A stretch of DNA of 64,000 nucleotides, from the NCBI RefSeq assembly GCF_004104075.1, contig NZ_QOVK01000001.1, forward strand, positions 186,001-250,000, written 5' to 3'. The stretch is from Leeuwenhoekiella polynyae (GTDB lineage: Bacteria > Bacteroidota > Bacteroidia > Flavobacteriales > Flavobacteriaceae). Positions 17,729-26,160 of the stretch are shown here, one piece after another. Under the pieces are notes generated by a model, which searched no databases, had not been told where the DNA came from, and saw nothing but the letters and a program-made list of their open reading frames with translations. The number at the start of each line of letters is the position of its first letter. The first letter of the stretch is position 1. A program made the position numbers and the translations under genes.

Positions 17729-18136
17729 TTAATTAACCGTGATGTTTTTTTCTATATAGTCAGTTTCAGAACTTTTAAACTTCAAGGTGTAATTTCCTTT
17801 TTCTGACGGGTTAAAAGCATACGTGGTAGTGCGGATTGGAATATCCATGGTGCAGATACAGCCTTCGTAAATAGCTTCAACTTCGATGGTAATAGTCTTG
17901 CCGGATACAGTTTCTTTAAATTCATTGAATTGACCACAGCCGTTCATAACCGGAAACGAAATTGTCAAGTCAAGCGTGCTTCCAGCCTCAATTGCTTGCT
18001 CTCCTGAGACTTCAGAAATATATGCAATCCCAATTTTAGTGCATTCTTCAGATTCTTCTTCAGGAGTTTTTGAAACAGAATCACAGCTGAACACAATAAA
18101 AGCCGAAAATATTAAAAATAAGGTTTTAATTTTCAT
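17729..18136 (-). CDS. Hypothetical lipoprotein
   Basis: A 135-residue exported protein with lipobox V-F-S-C (Cys18). The ATG at 18136 is preferred to an in-frame TTG at 18151 because it gives a normal signal peptide. The mature part has beta-strand spacing and several cysteines (ECTKIG, GCGQF, GCICTM), which may form disulfides in the periplasm; it resembles an Ig-like fold in size only. No family recognised. Convergent with the patatin gene and 7 bp from it. Confidence 0.65.
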   Translation of the reverse strand: MKIKTLFLIFSAFIVFSCDSVSKTPEEESEECTKIGIAYISEVSGEQAIEAGSTLDLTISFPVMNGCGQFNEFKETVSGKTITIEVEAIYEGCICTMDIPIRTTTYAFNPSEKGNYTLKFKSSETDYIEKNITVN

Positions 18137-18217
18137 AGTAGATTTTTTCAAAAGATGCTTTATGTTTGATTTGGTTGCGTGACTTCAATTTAAATAAAGA
18201 GAAATTGTGAATCCCAT

Positions 18218-19675
18218 TTAGGTATTGAGACAGCGCACAACATCATCCAGACCTTCTTCATCTTCAGAAAGTACAACTAGTGTATCGCCGTCATGAATTA
18301 CAGTAGAGCCTTTTGGAGTAAGAAACTTTTCGTTTCTCTTAATCATTGCAATGATAGCATTTTTAGGAAAACCCAGTTCAACGATTTTCTTATCAATAGC
18401 GTTGCAATGCGGTGTGATCACAATTTCTTTCATAGCTGTTTTGGGTATTTCAGAAATCATACCGGCCATATCTTTGGGTTTAGCTGCTTCCGGTAAGCCT
18501 ACTTTTAGCCATTTTGCAACTATAGAAAGTGTTGTACCTTGAATTAAAACTGAAGTAAGCGAAATGAAGAACACAATATTAAATATTATATGTGCTTTTT
18601 CAATACCAGCCAGTAGCGGATAAGTTGCAAATACAATTGGCACAGCACCTCTTAAACCTACCCACGAGATGTAAAAGCGACGTCGCATTTTCATCTTAAA
18701 AAAGGCTAGACTTATAAAAACCCCAACGGGTCTGGCAATAAAAATCAGAAATAAAGAGATCAAAAGACCAATGCCTATAAACGGAACAACCTGAGTCGGG
18801 AAAACTAGTAAACCAAGGGTTAAGAACAAAACAATCTGCATCAACCAGGCAAGACCGTCAAACATTTTGAGGATAGTCTGTTTGTGAATTAAGTCTTGAT
18901 TCCCCAGATAAACGGCACAAATGTAAATGGCTAGAAATCCATTTCCTCCTATAAATTCTGTAGCTGAAAAGGTGATAAACATCAATGCAATGACGAGAAC
19001 CGGGTAGAGTCCTTCAAAGCCTAGTTGAATTTTATTAATGGTGAGTTTACTCAATTTTCCAAAAATGAAACCTGCAACACCACCTACAATCATTTGGGTT
19101 AGTAGCATCGGTATAACAGAAGCTAAACCTTTATCTTGATTGATTACGAGTGTTAAAAAGGCTATGGTAAGCACGTAAGCCATGGGATCATTACTACCAC
19201 TTTCTAGCTCTAGCGTTGGCCGTAGGTTGGTTTTTAAAGCAAGACTTTTAGAACGAAGGATAGAAAAAACCGCAGCCGCATCTGTTGAAGAAACAATAGA
19301 ACCTAGTAAAAGGCTTTCGTAGATTGTAAAATCGGTCACATAATAAACGAAGCAACCTAGGGTGACTGCCGTAAGCAAAACGCCCATAGTAGAAAGTGCA
19401 AGCCCTTCTCTAAGAATGGGTTTTACCGACGACCAATTCGTATCTAAACCTCCGGAAAATAGAATAAAGTTGAGCGAAACAATTCCAATAAATTGGGCGA
19501 TTTGTGGATCGTCAAATTTAATTCCTCCAATACCATCAGAGCCGGCGAGCATCCCAATACCTAAGAATAACAATAGGGTAGGAACACCAAATTTATAAGA
19601 GGTTTTACCTACTACAATACTTATTAATAGTAAAACAGAGCCAACGAGGACGATGTTCTCAATAGTGAGGTTCAT
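18218..19675 (-). CDS. Potassium/proton antiporter, CPA1 family with C-terminal RCK domain
   Basis: An inner-membrane cation/proton exchanger of 485 residues. About twelve transmembrane segments fill residues 5-395, with family motifs FSGGLD, SSTDAAAVFSIL and ESGSNDPMA, the Asp residues being those expected to carry ions. Residues about 405-485 form a TrkA-C/RCK-like ligand-binding domain (MKEIVI...GDTLVVLSEDE), placing it with the NhaP2/CvrA-type K+/H+ antiporters, where the cytosolic domain regulates transport. It is the last gene in a minus-strand run that begins at the FMN protein; the gap to the DUF3124 gene is 33 bp. Confidence 0.9.
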   Translation of the reverse strand: MNLTIENIVLVGSVLLLISIVVGKTSYKFGVPTLLLFLGIGMLAGSDGIGGIKFDDPQIAQFIGIVSLNFILFSGGLDTNWSSVKPILREGLALSTMGVLLTAVTLGCFVYYVTDFTIYESLLLGSIVSSTDAAAVFSILRSKSLALKTNLRPTLELESGSNDPMAYVLTIAFLTLVINQDKGLASVIPMLLTQMIVGGVAGFIFGKLSKLTINKIQLGFEGLYPVLVIALMFITFSATEFIGGNGFLAIYICAVYLGNQDLIHKQTILKMFDGLAWLMQIVLFLTLGLLVFPTQVVPFIGIGLLISLFLIFIARPVGVFISLAFFKMKMRRRFYISWVGLRGAVPIVFATYPLLAGIEKAHIIFNIVFFISLTSVLIQGTTLSIVAKWLKVGLPEAAKPKDMAGMISEIPKTAMKEIVITPHCNAIDKKIVELGFPKNAIIAMIKRNEKFLTPKGSTVIHDGDTLVVLSEDEEGLDDVVRCLNT

Positions 19676-19708
19676 ACCATATGGGGGTTAAACGGGATTT
19701 ATAATAGC

Positions 19709-20218
19709 TTATTTAATGCGCTTACCTATAGAAGTAAAAGACAAGCCTTGTGTGCCACGCGTAGAAATCATAATCCCTTCAAAAATAGGGTCTGTAACTT
19801 CAGAGTCATCTAACCAGTCAAAAATGAAATTTCCTCCTGTACCACCGGTTTTGTCTCCTTCTTCAATAATTATTTCTACAGTCTCCAGGGGTTTAAGCGT
19901 TATCGGGAAATCAAAATAGGTGCGTATTGGTTTTCCGCTGGTGTCATAATACGCTCCTTTGGTAAGTAAAATAGGATCGGTTTCGCTGGTATTTCTAAGA
20001 CTTACAGTAACGGTCAAGTCGTGTGTAAGATGCTCAGAAGTACTATAGATTTCAGAATAAATACCCAAGTAGGTTTTAGCTAGTTGCAGCGAGTCATTTA
20101 CAGGTATTTCTGCGCGTCTTTTTTCCCAGTTTATGGGATCAATAGAGCTCATAGGCTTTTCTTCGTCACAAGAGATGAGTAGAAAAATACCGACTATAAA
20201 AAGTAAAATGTTACGCAT
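19709..20218 (-). CDS. DUF3124 family lipoprotein
   Basis: The ATG at 20218 gives a 169-residue protein with a short lipoprotein signal (L-L-I-S-C, Cys17). A TTG at 20236 is in frame, but it overlaps the upstream gene and lengthens the signal without need. The mature part matches DUF3124: YLGIYSEIYS, TVTVSLRNT, LTKGAYYDTSGKPIRTY, a V/I-EE-GD-TGGTGGNFIFDW block and a terminal GLSFTSIG. The function is not known; it is probably periplasmic. The start is 10 bp after the upstream gene stop, so it is part of the same transcript. Confidence 0.8.
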   Translation of the reverse strand: MRNILLFIVGIFLLISCDEEKPMSSIDPINWEKRRAEIPVNDSLQLAKTYLGIYSEIYSTSEHLTHDLTVTVSLRNTSETDPILLTKGAYYDTSGKPIRTYFDFPITLKPLETVEIIIEEGDKTGGTGGNFIFDWLDDSEVTDPIFEGIMISTRGTQGLSFTSIGKRIK

Positions 20219-20228
20219 ATGCTTGGTT

Positions 20229-20753
20229 TTAATCAAATAATTCCTGAACCTCTGTCTTAAGATAATCTAAACCTAGTAAAGTAGGATTATGAGACTCATC
20301 AAAATTTGTTAAAATGTACGCTCTAAGGTCATGAGCCGAATTCAACTCAGTATTGGCAACTCCTTTTCTTAGTTGCTGGATCAGGGTGTTTTTTGATGAC
20401 TTGATCACACTCCAGCACTCATTTGAAATATAAATCTGTTGGGTGAGATTGTGTTCAAACTCTTGCTCTATGGTTGCAATCAACAAATCTACGTAAGATT
20501 TTTTATCATCAGATGATGGCTTTACTCGAATTAGAAGTTGGTTGGGACTTATACGCTCTAAAAAAAGTGTAAGACGCTCATAAGCTTGTAACCGTAAAGC
20601 CAACGTGTCTTTTTGATTTTGTTTATGAAGTAAGAAGCGTCTTCTGTTTTCTTCATTTTTCATAAAGGAATCAAAGAAATAATAGGCGAGTAAAGCAACA
20701 ACTATTGCTGGTCCTACCGAAATTAAAATATCTAAAATAGCATCCATATTCAT
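20229..20753 (-). CDS. Hypothetical protein with N-terminal membrane anchor (DUF7935-like)
   Basis: A 174-residue protein: one transmembrane helix at about 9-27, then a cytosolic helical domain with the conserved stretch NEENRRRFLLHKQNQKDTL, RLQAYERLTLFLERI and EFEHNLTQQIYIS. I recall this pattern as a widely conserved flavobacterial family (possibly DUF7935), without known function. The gene lies 3 bp downstream of the FMN glutamate-synthase-like gene and 10 bp upstream of the DUF3124 gene, so all three are probably one operon. Confidence 0.7.
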   Translation of the reverse strand: MNMDAILDILISVGPAIVVALLAYYFFDSFMKNEENRRRFLLHKQNQKDTLALRLQAYERLTLFLERISPNQLLIRVKPSSDDKKSYVDLLIATIEQEFEHNLTQQIYISNECWSVIKSSKNTLIQQLRKGVANTELNSAHDLRAYILTNFDESHNPTLLGLDYLKTEVQELFD

Positions 20754-20756
20754 AAT

Positions 20757-22376
20757 TTAGTATCTTACAGCGTCTTCAAATTGTTTTATTTTACTGTTTT
20801 CACGCTTAACGGTTTCTTTATCGTATTCTCCACCCAAATGTTCACAGTTCAATAAGGATGACATACCATCAAAAGGTACAGCTACTTTATGGTAACTGAA
20901 ACAAGCCGCTAAAGTCTGACTTAAGTTTTTATCGCCTAGAGTTAGATCAACATCTTCTGTAGTTAACTGGCACGGATGCTCATAACCGCAGGCGTGTGTG
21001 ATTTCGAGTAATTCTTTTCTAAAGTTTTTAAAGTAAAAATTGGTACGCACCGCTTTATCTTCAACATCAATACCGGCTTGCAACCATTTGTTTTGAGTAG
21101 CAACGCCACTTGGGCAGGTGTTATTGTGACATGCTTTGGCCTGAATACAACCTATAGAAAGCATCGCTTCACGAGCTACGTTGATTACGTCAGCTCCCAT
21201 TGCAAAAGCCATCGCGCCTTTTGCCGGTAAGCCTAACTTACCACTACCTATAAAAACAATACGTTCTGTGAGGTGGTGTTTTTTAAAGATTTTATATAAA
21301 TCACTAAAAGCATAAACCCAAGGTAAAGATACGTGATCAGCAAAGCTAGGAGGAGCCGCTCCAGTACCACCTTCACCACCGTCAACCTGAATAAAATCTG
21401 GTCCTTTATTGGTTTTAACCATCAATTGGGCTAGTTTTTCCCAATCTTGTAGTTTACCTATTGCGGCTTTAATACCAACGGGAAGTCCGGTAGCTTCAGC
21501 AATTTGTTCTACAAATTCCAATAGTCCTTCTACGCCATCAAAAGCCGTGTGGGTCGCAGGAGAAATCACATCTTTACCCATAGGTACGTGACGTATTTCA
21601 GAAATTTCCTTTGTTATTTTTGAAGCAGGGAGCACGCCACCTTTACCCGGTTTTGCTCCTTGTGACAATTTAACTTCAATCGCTTTGATTTCAGGATTAG
21701 CTTCGACTAAAGCAATCATTTTTTCCATCGAAAAACTCCCGTTCTCATCTCGTACCCCAAAATATCCGGTACCTACTTGAAAGATTACATCTGCACCTTG
21801 TTTATGATAAGGGGACAAACCACCCTCGCCACAGTTATGGTACGCGTGCGCCAATTTGCAACCTTTATTGAGCGATTCGATAGCACGTGCAGAAAGCGAA
21901 CCAAAACTCATAGCAGATACGTTAATTGCAGAAGCCGGTCTATACGGTTTACGGCGTTTATTGTAGGCTCCCATCACTTTTGCGCACGGGAGAAAATATG
22001 GGTTTTTAGCATTGGGATGTTCTGCAGGAACTTTAAATCCCATCATCGCATTATTTATAAAGATGTAATTGGCTTCATAGATATTTTGATCGGTACCAAA
22101 ACCTTCATAGTTATTCTGATTTTTAGCGGAAGCATAAATCCAGCCACGCTCAATTCGATTAAACGGAAGTTCTTCGCGGTTATTTGCAACGATATATTGA
22201 CGCAATTCTGGGCCAATACTTTCTAACATATAGCGAATATGTCCTACCACAGGAAAGTTATGCGTGATAATGTGTTTTTTGTTGAAAAATACATCGCGAA
22301 TACCAATGATTACAAGCACAAGTATAAGCCAGCACCACCAGGGTATGTTGCCTAAAAATGTTAGAAATTCGTTCAT
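20757..22376 (-). CDS. FMN-binding glutamate synthase family protein, membrane-anchored
   Basis: A 539-residue protein with one N-terminal transmembrane helix (IPWWCWLILVLVIIGI), followed by the central/FMN barrel of glutamate synthase: SAMSFGSLS, NCGEGGLSPYH, KLSQGAKPGKGG, QVDGGEGGTGAAP, GSGKLGLPAKGA and the iron-sulfur motif CHNNTCPSG. The glutaminase domain of GltB is absent, so it is not a complete glutamate synthase; the reaction is unknown. The ATG at 22376 is preferred to the TTG at 22397, because the predicted transcription start falls at about that TTG. First gene of a probable operon with the two small genes downstream and the antiporter. Confidence 0.88.
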   Translation of the reverse strand: MNEFLTFLGNIPWWCWLILVLVIIGIRDVFFNKKHIITHNFPVVGHIRYMLESIGPELRQYIVANNREELPFNRIERGWIYASAKNQNNYEGFGTDQNIYEANYIFINNAMMGFKVPAEHPNAKNPYFLPCAKVMGAYNKRRKPYRPASAINVSAMSFGSLSARAIESLNKGCKLAHAYHNCGEGGLSPYHKQGADVIFQVGTGYFGVRDENGSFSMEKMIALVEANPEIKAIEVKLSQGAKPGKGGVLPASKITKEISEIRHVPMGKDVISPATHTAFDGVEGLLEFVEQIAEATGLPVGIKAAIGKLQDWEKLAQLMVKTNKGPDFIQVDGGEGGTGAAPPSFADHVSLPWVYAFSDLYKIFKKHHLTERIVFIGSGKLGLPAKGAMAFAMGADVINVAREAMLSIGCIQAKACHNNTCPSGVATQNKWLQAGIDVEDKAVRTNFYFKNFRKELLEITHACGYEHPCQLTTEDVDLTLGDKNLSQTLAACFSYHKVAVPFDGMSSLLNCEHLGGEYDKETVKRENSKIKQFEDAVRY

Positions 22377-22401
22377 AACGGGGTTTAAAAAATTCAATCT
22401 T

Positions 22402-22431
22402 CAAACTTAGTGTTTCCTATGTTTTTGAAAG
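22402..22431 (-). promoter_or_regulatory. Probable promoter of the FMN protein operon
   Basis: On the minus strand, CTTT (22431-22428) is followed after 18 bp by TAAGTTTG (22409-22402), an exact -7 match. This decides the downstream ATG as start of the FMN protein. Confidence 0.45.
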
Positions 22432-22498
22432 GCTCTAAGTTGAGAATTTAAGAATTATTAACCCTTTCTTAAATAGTTAGGAGTAAAAATTTGAACAT

Positions 22499-22532
22499 AA
22501 AAAAACGAATGTGTGATTACATTCGCTTTTTT
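22499..22532 (-). terminator. Terminator of the amidohydrolase unit
   Basis: Stem CGAATGT (22506-22512) with ACATTCG (22519-22525), flanked by seven A on the left and six T on the right. It can work both ways but follows the minus-strand amidohydrolase. Confidence 0.8.
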
Positions 22533-22593
22533 AGAAAAGAACAGATTTCTAGATAATAGAGATTTAAATACTCTTGAGCATGCATATGATGAG

Positions 22594-23877
22594 CTACTTG
22601 GCGTTTAAGTAATCAAGTGTTAATTGACTCATTGTTTTTACACCCAATAATAATCCGTCATCGTCAATTTGAAAATCTGGAGTATGATGCGGATACGCTT
22701 CTGTATTCCCTGGAGTCATTCCACCTAAAAAGAAAAATAGACCAGGAACTTCCTCTTGGTAATAACTAAAATCTTCACCACCGGTAGTTGCTTTAACCAG
22801 TTTTACGTGATCTTCGCCCGCAACACGTTTAAGGGTGGGAAGCATTTGTTCGGTAAGTGCAAGATCGTTATATGTAATAGCGGTGTTACTCTGAAATTCT
22901 ATTGTAGCGCTTCCGCCATAGGCTTTAGCCAGGCCTTCACTCATTTCAGTCATGCGATCTATGATCAATTCACGCATGTCAGGATCTAAGGTGCGCACAG
23001 TACCTATTAATTCTGCAGTTTCAGGAATGATATTAAATCGAACTCCACCAGAAATTTTACCAACTGTAATCACGGCAGGCTCTACTAATAAGTTAGATTC
23101 TCTACTAATAATAGATTGAAATCCGTCAATAATTTTAGCAGCGATGTATATGGGGTCAACACCTCCCCAAGGTTGAGACCCGTGAGTTTGTTTTCCTTGT
23201 ATTTTAACAACAAAACGTTCTACAGCAGCCATTGTACCTCCTGGTTTATAAGCGATGGTTCCTACCGGAGTTGCACTGTTTATATGCAGTCCGAAAATAG
23301 TATCTACATCAGGATTTTTTAGAACCCCTTCTTTAATCATCAAAGCTGCTCCGCCTTCTTCTCCCGGAGGCGCTCCTTCTTCAGCTGGCTGAAAAACAAA
23401 TTTTACGGTACCGTGAATTTTGTCTTTATTCTCTGCTAGTATCTGAGCTGTACCCATAAGAATAGCGACATGTGTGTCGTGACCGCAAGCGTGCATTACG
23501 CCGGTCTCTTCGCCCATAAAGGTTGCGGTAACTTCACTTTTAAACGGTAAATTATTACGCTCAGTCACCGGGAGTGCGTCTATATCTGCACGTAGGGCTA
23601 CAACTTTACCGGGATGGTCTCCTTTAAGAACGCCTACAACGCCAGTCTTTGCAACTTCGGTTTCTACTTCTATACCTAATGATTTAAGATGTTTTGCGAT
23701 TTTAGCAGCCGTTTCAAATTCGCGATTACTCAATTCCGGATGTTCATGAATGTCATGACGCCATTCGATCACTTGATCTTCTAGAGCTTCTGCAGCAGCA
23801 GTGATTTCAGGATCTGGAGTTTGAGCAAAAGCAGCAGCACCAATGGTTAAGAATGCTAGTGTGTGTAGTTTTTTCAT
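22594..23877 (-). CDS. M20 family amidohydrolase, exported
   Basis: A zinc amidohydrolase of the M20D group (hippurate / indole-acetyl-amino-acid hydrolase type), 427 residues, with a signal peptide ending AFAQ at residue 19. Metal-site motifs: HACGHDTH at 129-136, PAEEG near 165, and a late H-H-T-P-D-F. The dimerisation lid domain lies between. It should cleave N-acyl amino acids or similar amides in the periplasm; the exact substrate cannot be read. It starts 9 bp after the DsrE gene stop, so the two are co-transcribed, and it ends before a good terminator. Confidence 0.9.
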   Translation of the reverse strand: MKKLHTLAFLTIGAAAFAQTPDPEITAAAEALEDQVIEWRHDIHEHPELSNREFETAAKIAKHLKSLGIEVETEVAKTGVVGVLKGDHPGKVVALRADIDALPVTERNNLPFKSEVTATFMGEETGVMHACGHDTHVAILMGTAQILAENKDKIHGTVKFVFQPAEEGAPPGEEGGAALMIKEGVLKNPDVDTIFGLHINSATPVGTIAYKPGGTMAAVERFVVKIQGKQTHGSQPWGGVDPIYIAAKIIDGFQSIISRESNLLVEPAVITVGKISGGVRFNIIPETAELIGTVRTLDPDMRELIIDRMTEMSEGLAKAYGGSATIEFQSNTAITYNDLALTEQMLPTLKRVAGEDHVKLVKATTGGEDFSYYQEEVPGLFFFLGGMTPGNTEAYPHHTPDFQIDDDGLLLGVKTMSQLTLDYLNAK

Positions 23878-23886
23878 ATGTTTTAT

Positions 23887-24432
23887 TTAAAAGGAAATTA
23901 ATGCGTAACCTAAATTCTGATAATGTATTAATGCGGTCATTGCAGATAAAGCAAGTGTTGTATGTTCCCAACGCTTATCTTTTGAAATATCACGAGAACC
24001 GGCGGTTTGCCCACAAAGAAGCACAGGTACATCTAAGGAATGAAGCTTATTTAGCAAGACTAGATTAGGATTGTCAACACCAAATTTCTCCTTATAGTAT
24101 TCATTTTTCAGTAAGCCAAAAGCTGCGCTGCCGTGTACGACTAGTACAGGCTTTAATCGATTTTTATCAACTCCTGCAGCAACGTGCATATTGAGAAAAC
24201 GAACTACAGTATTAAAATATAGATTTAAAGAAGCCGGATCTTCCGGGGCTTTAGCGATGTCAAAAACCACTTTATAATCTTCAGTTGTATTTACAGGAAG
24301 ATCAGGCGCAGGAACAGTATAAGTACTTCCGAAATCTTCAATTAGGGGCCCAATTATTTGTTCTTGTGCAATACCTATTTCCGCGAATGCGAAAAAGAAA
24401 AACAAGCTAATGCCCCAACGTTTTAAGTTCAT
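23887..24432 (-). CDS. DsrE family protein, exported
   Basis: A 181-residue periplasmic protein: signal peptide of about 22 residues, then a DsrE/DsrF-like fold with YKVVFDIAK, NTVVRFLNMHVAAGV, LKPVLVVHGSAAFGLL, and a single conserved cysteine C140 in PVLLCGQTAGSR, the position of the active cysteine in DsrE-type sulfur relay proteins. Sulfur transfer is known for cytosolic DsrE; the role of exported forms is not settled. It is the first gene of a two-gene unit with the amidohydrolase. Confidence 0.8.
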   Translation of the reverse strand: MNLKRWGISLFFFFAFAEIGIAQEQIIGPLIEDFGSTYTVPAPDLPVNTTEDYKVVFDIAKAPEDPASLNLYFNTVVRFLNMHVAAGVDKNRLKPVLVVHGSAAFGLLKNEYYKEKFGVDNPNLVLLNKLHSLDVPVLLCGQTAGSRDISKDKRWEHTTLALSAMTALIHYQNLGYALISF

Positions 24433-24575
24433 AAAAATAATATCAGAAAACTAAAGATATAGAAAAGCTAGAGAAGCTAAAACCGGAAGGTGGAGATTTA
24501 TGAGTATCTGCATTTTGATTTGTAATGCTGTAAAATTGATATTCAGAATCAATTTTAGTGAAAATTAGACAAAAC

Positions 24576-24613
24576 AAAAGCGTGCCTCTAGTTATCTTGA
24601 GACACGCTTTTTT
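24576..24613 (-). terminator. Terminator downstream of the VWA gene
   Basis: AAAAGCGTG (24576-24584) pairs with CACGCTTTT (24603 on), extended by CTC/GAG with one unpaired base on each side. It is followed by T-rich sequence in either direction and lies 39 bp after the VWA gene stop. Confidence 0.75.
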
Positions 24614-24651
24614 ATTCTTCTTTTTCAAAAAAAAAAGTATTAGGAATGATA

Positions 24652-25836
24652 TCAGCTCGTATATTTTGTGATGAGACGTATCATTAATTCTTGAAGGATT
24701 TCAACGTCATAGTCACCTACCGTAGGCTCGAGGTGATCATTACCTACACCGCTATCATTAGTTATAAAAACATACGTTCCGTTTGTTGCTATGCTGAAGT
24801 TTCGCATTAGAAATTCAGTTTCCTTATTAATGCCGCTGGCAACTATGGGAATGATCTTAATTCCTTTTTGAGCCGCTTTTTTAATTGATGTATGCAGGTC
24901 GTCAATTATTTGTGCTTCTTCGTGTGGCGGAGCATCTAACAACAAAAATGCAATGCGTGTTTTTGCAGTTGTAGCCCATTGTAATTCATCTATACTGGTC
25001 TTAAGAGCAGTATGTACAGCCTCGGGGAAATCTCCGCCGCCATCTGCGGACTGTGCATTAATGTAAGTAAGCGTGTTCTCTAGATTTAAGGTAAAATCAG
25101 ATTTTTTAACCAGATATTCGTCATCAATATCTCTGTAGAAAACAGTTCCTGTAGAAATCTGAAGATTAGTATTTGCGGCTTTAACCTTCTGAATAACTTG
25201 TTTAAGATCATCCTTTAGAAAATTCATCTCATCACCCATAGAGCCTGTCGCATCAACGATAAAAGCGAGGTCAACATTGCTGTATACTGGAGCAGAACTG
25301 TTTAGTTTAATTGTGTTTATTCCTTCAGAAAAAGGTTTTACACCACTTAATTTTTGATTACCCAGATAAAAACTATAATTAGAGATATCTGTAGTTTTCT
25401 GGTTTTTGCTCTTGAGATCAATCCAAAGTTCTGCAGTCCCTAAATTATCTGTTTTTGCAGACCATATTACATTTGTACCTTCTTTTATCGTCAAAACAGC
25501 ATCTACAACCGGTAAGCTATTTTCATCTTTCAATTCAAAAGAATAGCGGTTTGCAGTATTGAACTCCCAGTTTGTAGTAAGTTTATCTGCAACTTCCTGA
25601 TTGAGTAAATTTTGCCAGAAACTCCAGTTTGATAAATCATTCCATTCTCCTGCGGTGATAATTCCGGCATTATCAGAACCTCCATTGCCTGATCCTCCTG
25701 TATCACCAGAACCACCAGATTCAGATGAAAAAGCACCATCTGTTAATCCTTCTCCTTCGGTTAGCGAGCCGTCTTCGCTACAGGATAAAAAGAGCGCAAA
25801 AAATAAGAGAATGAGAAAAGCGTAGGATTTTTTCAT
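24652..25836 (-). CDS. VWA domain-containing lipoprotein
   Basis: A 394-residue surface or periplasmic lipoprotein (L-S-C, Cys19). Residues 20-60 are a low-complexity Gly/Ser/Asp linker, 60-180 a beta-rich domain, and from about 186 a von Willebrand A fold: NVDLAFIVDATGSMGDE, with the MIDAS residues D195, T197 and S199 and a GGGDFPEAV loop that should supply further ligands. Such domains bind proteins in a metal-dependent way. Homologous lipoproteins are common in the phylum; the partner is unknown. Monocistronic: a terminator follows and a repeat-containing gap precedes. Confidence 0.85.
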   Translation of the reverse strand: MKKSYAFLILLFFALFLSCSEDGSLTEGEGLTDGAFSSESGGSGDTGGSGNGGSDNAGIITAGEWNDLSNWSFWQNLLNQEVADKLTTNWEFNTANRYSFELKDENSLPVVDAVLTIKEGTNVIWSAKTDNLGTAELWIDLKSKNQKTTDISNYSFYLGNQKLSGVKPFSEGINTIKLNSSAPVYSNVDLAFIVDATGSMGDEMNFLKDDLKQVIQKVKAANTNLQISTGTVFYRDIDDEYLVKKSDFTLNLENTLTYINAQSADGGGDFPEAVHTALKTSIDELQWATTAKTRIAFLLLDAPPHEEAQIIDDLHTSIKKAAQKGIKIIPIVASGINKETEFLMRNFSIATNGTYVFITNDSGVGNDHLEPTVGDYDVEILQELMIRLITKYTS

Positions 25837-25925
25837 AAGGCTGTTCGTTTTTTGATTGATATATAAAATAGATGCTTTTTGTCTAAAAGGTTGCGTGTGA
25901 GTGTCTTATTTTTTTTAATTGAAAT

Positions 25926-26030
25926 TGATTGGCACCGCCAAAAGGTTTAATGCCCCAAGGCTTGCCGTGAAATTGAAGATTTGTTTGTAATAAGTGCCTC
26001 GTAGGCTTGCCGAGGTAGTTTGCTATAGTT
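25926..26030 (+). repeat. Dispersed intergenic repeat, copy 2
   Basis: About 105 bp, close to the copy at 31149. Shared blocks: GATTGGCACCGCCAAAAGG, TTTAATGCC, AGGCTTGCCGTGAAATTGAA, ATTTGTTT, AAGTGCCTCGTAGGCTTGCC, GAGGTAGTTT. The right part folds as CCTCG (25998-26002 region) with CGAGG around TAGGCTTGC. It lies in the 324 bp divergent gap between the VWA gene and uvrD (25837-26160); apart from AT-rich sequence and a weak TAATTTTC box near 26090, nothing else is seen there. Confidence 0.7.
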
Positions 26031-26160
26031 TAAATTTCTTGATAACTAAATACCATAGTGTTCTAATAAAAAATTAAGTTTCCTTAATTTTCGCCATCTT
26101 ACTAAATGGAGGTACTATTATAGCTCATCAAGTTTAGTTTCAGTAAAAAAATCAATTGTT

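Noticed and set aside
21777-22226. 149-codon frame antisense to the FMN protein gene
   Set aside because: Shadow of a conserved coding sequence; no family resemblance.
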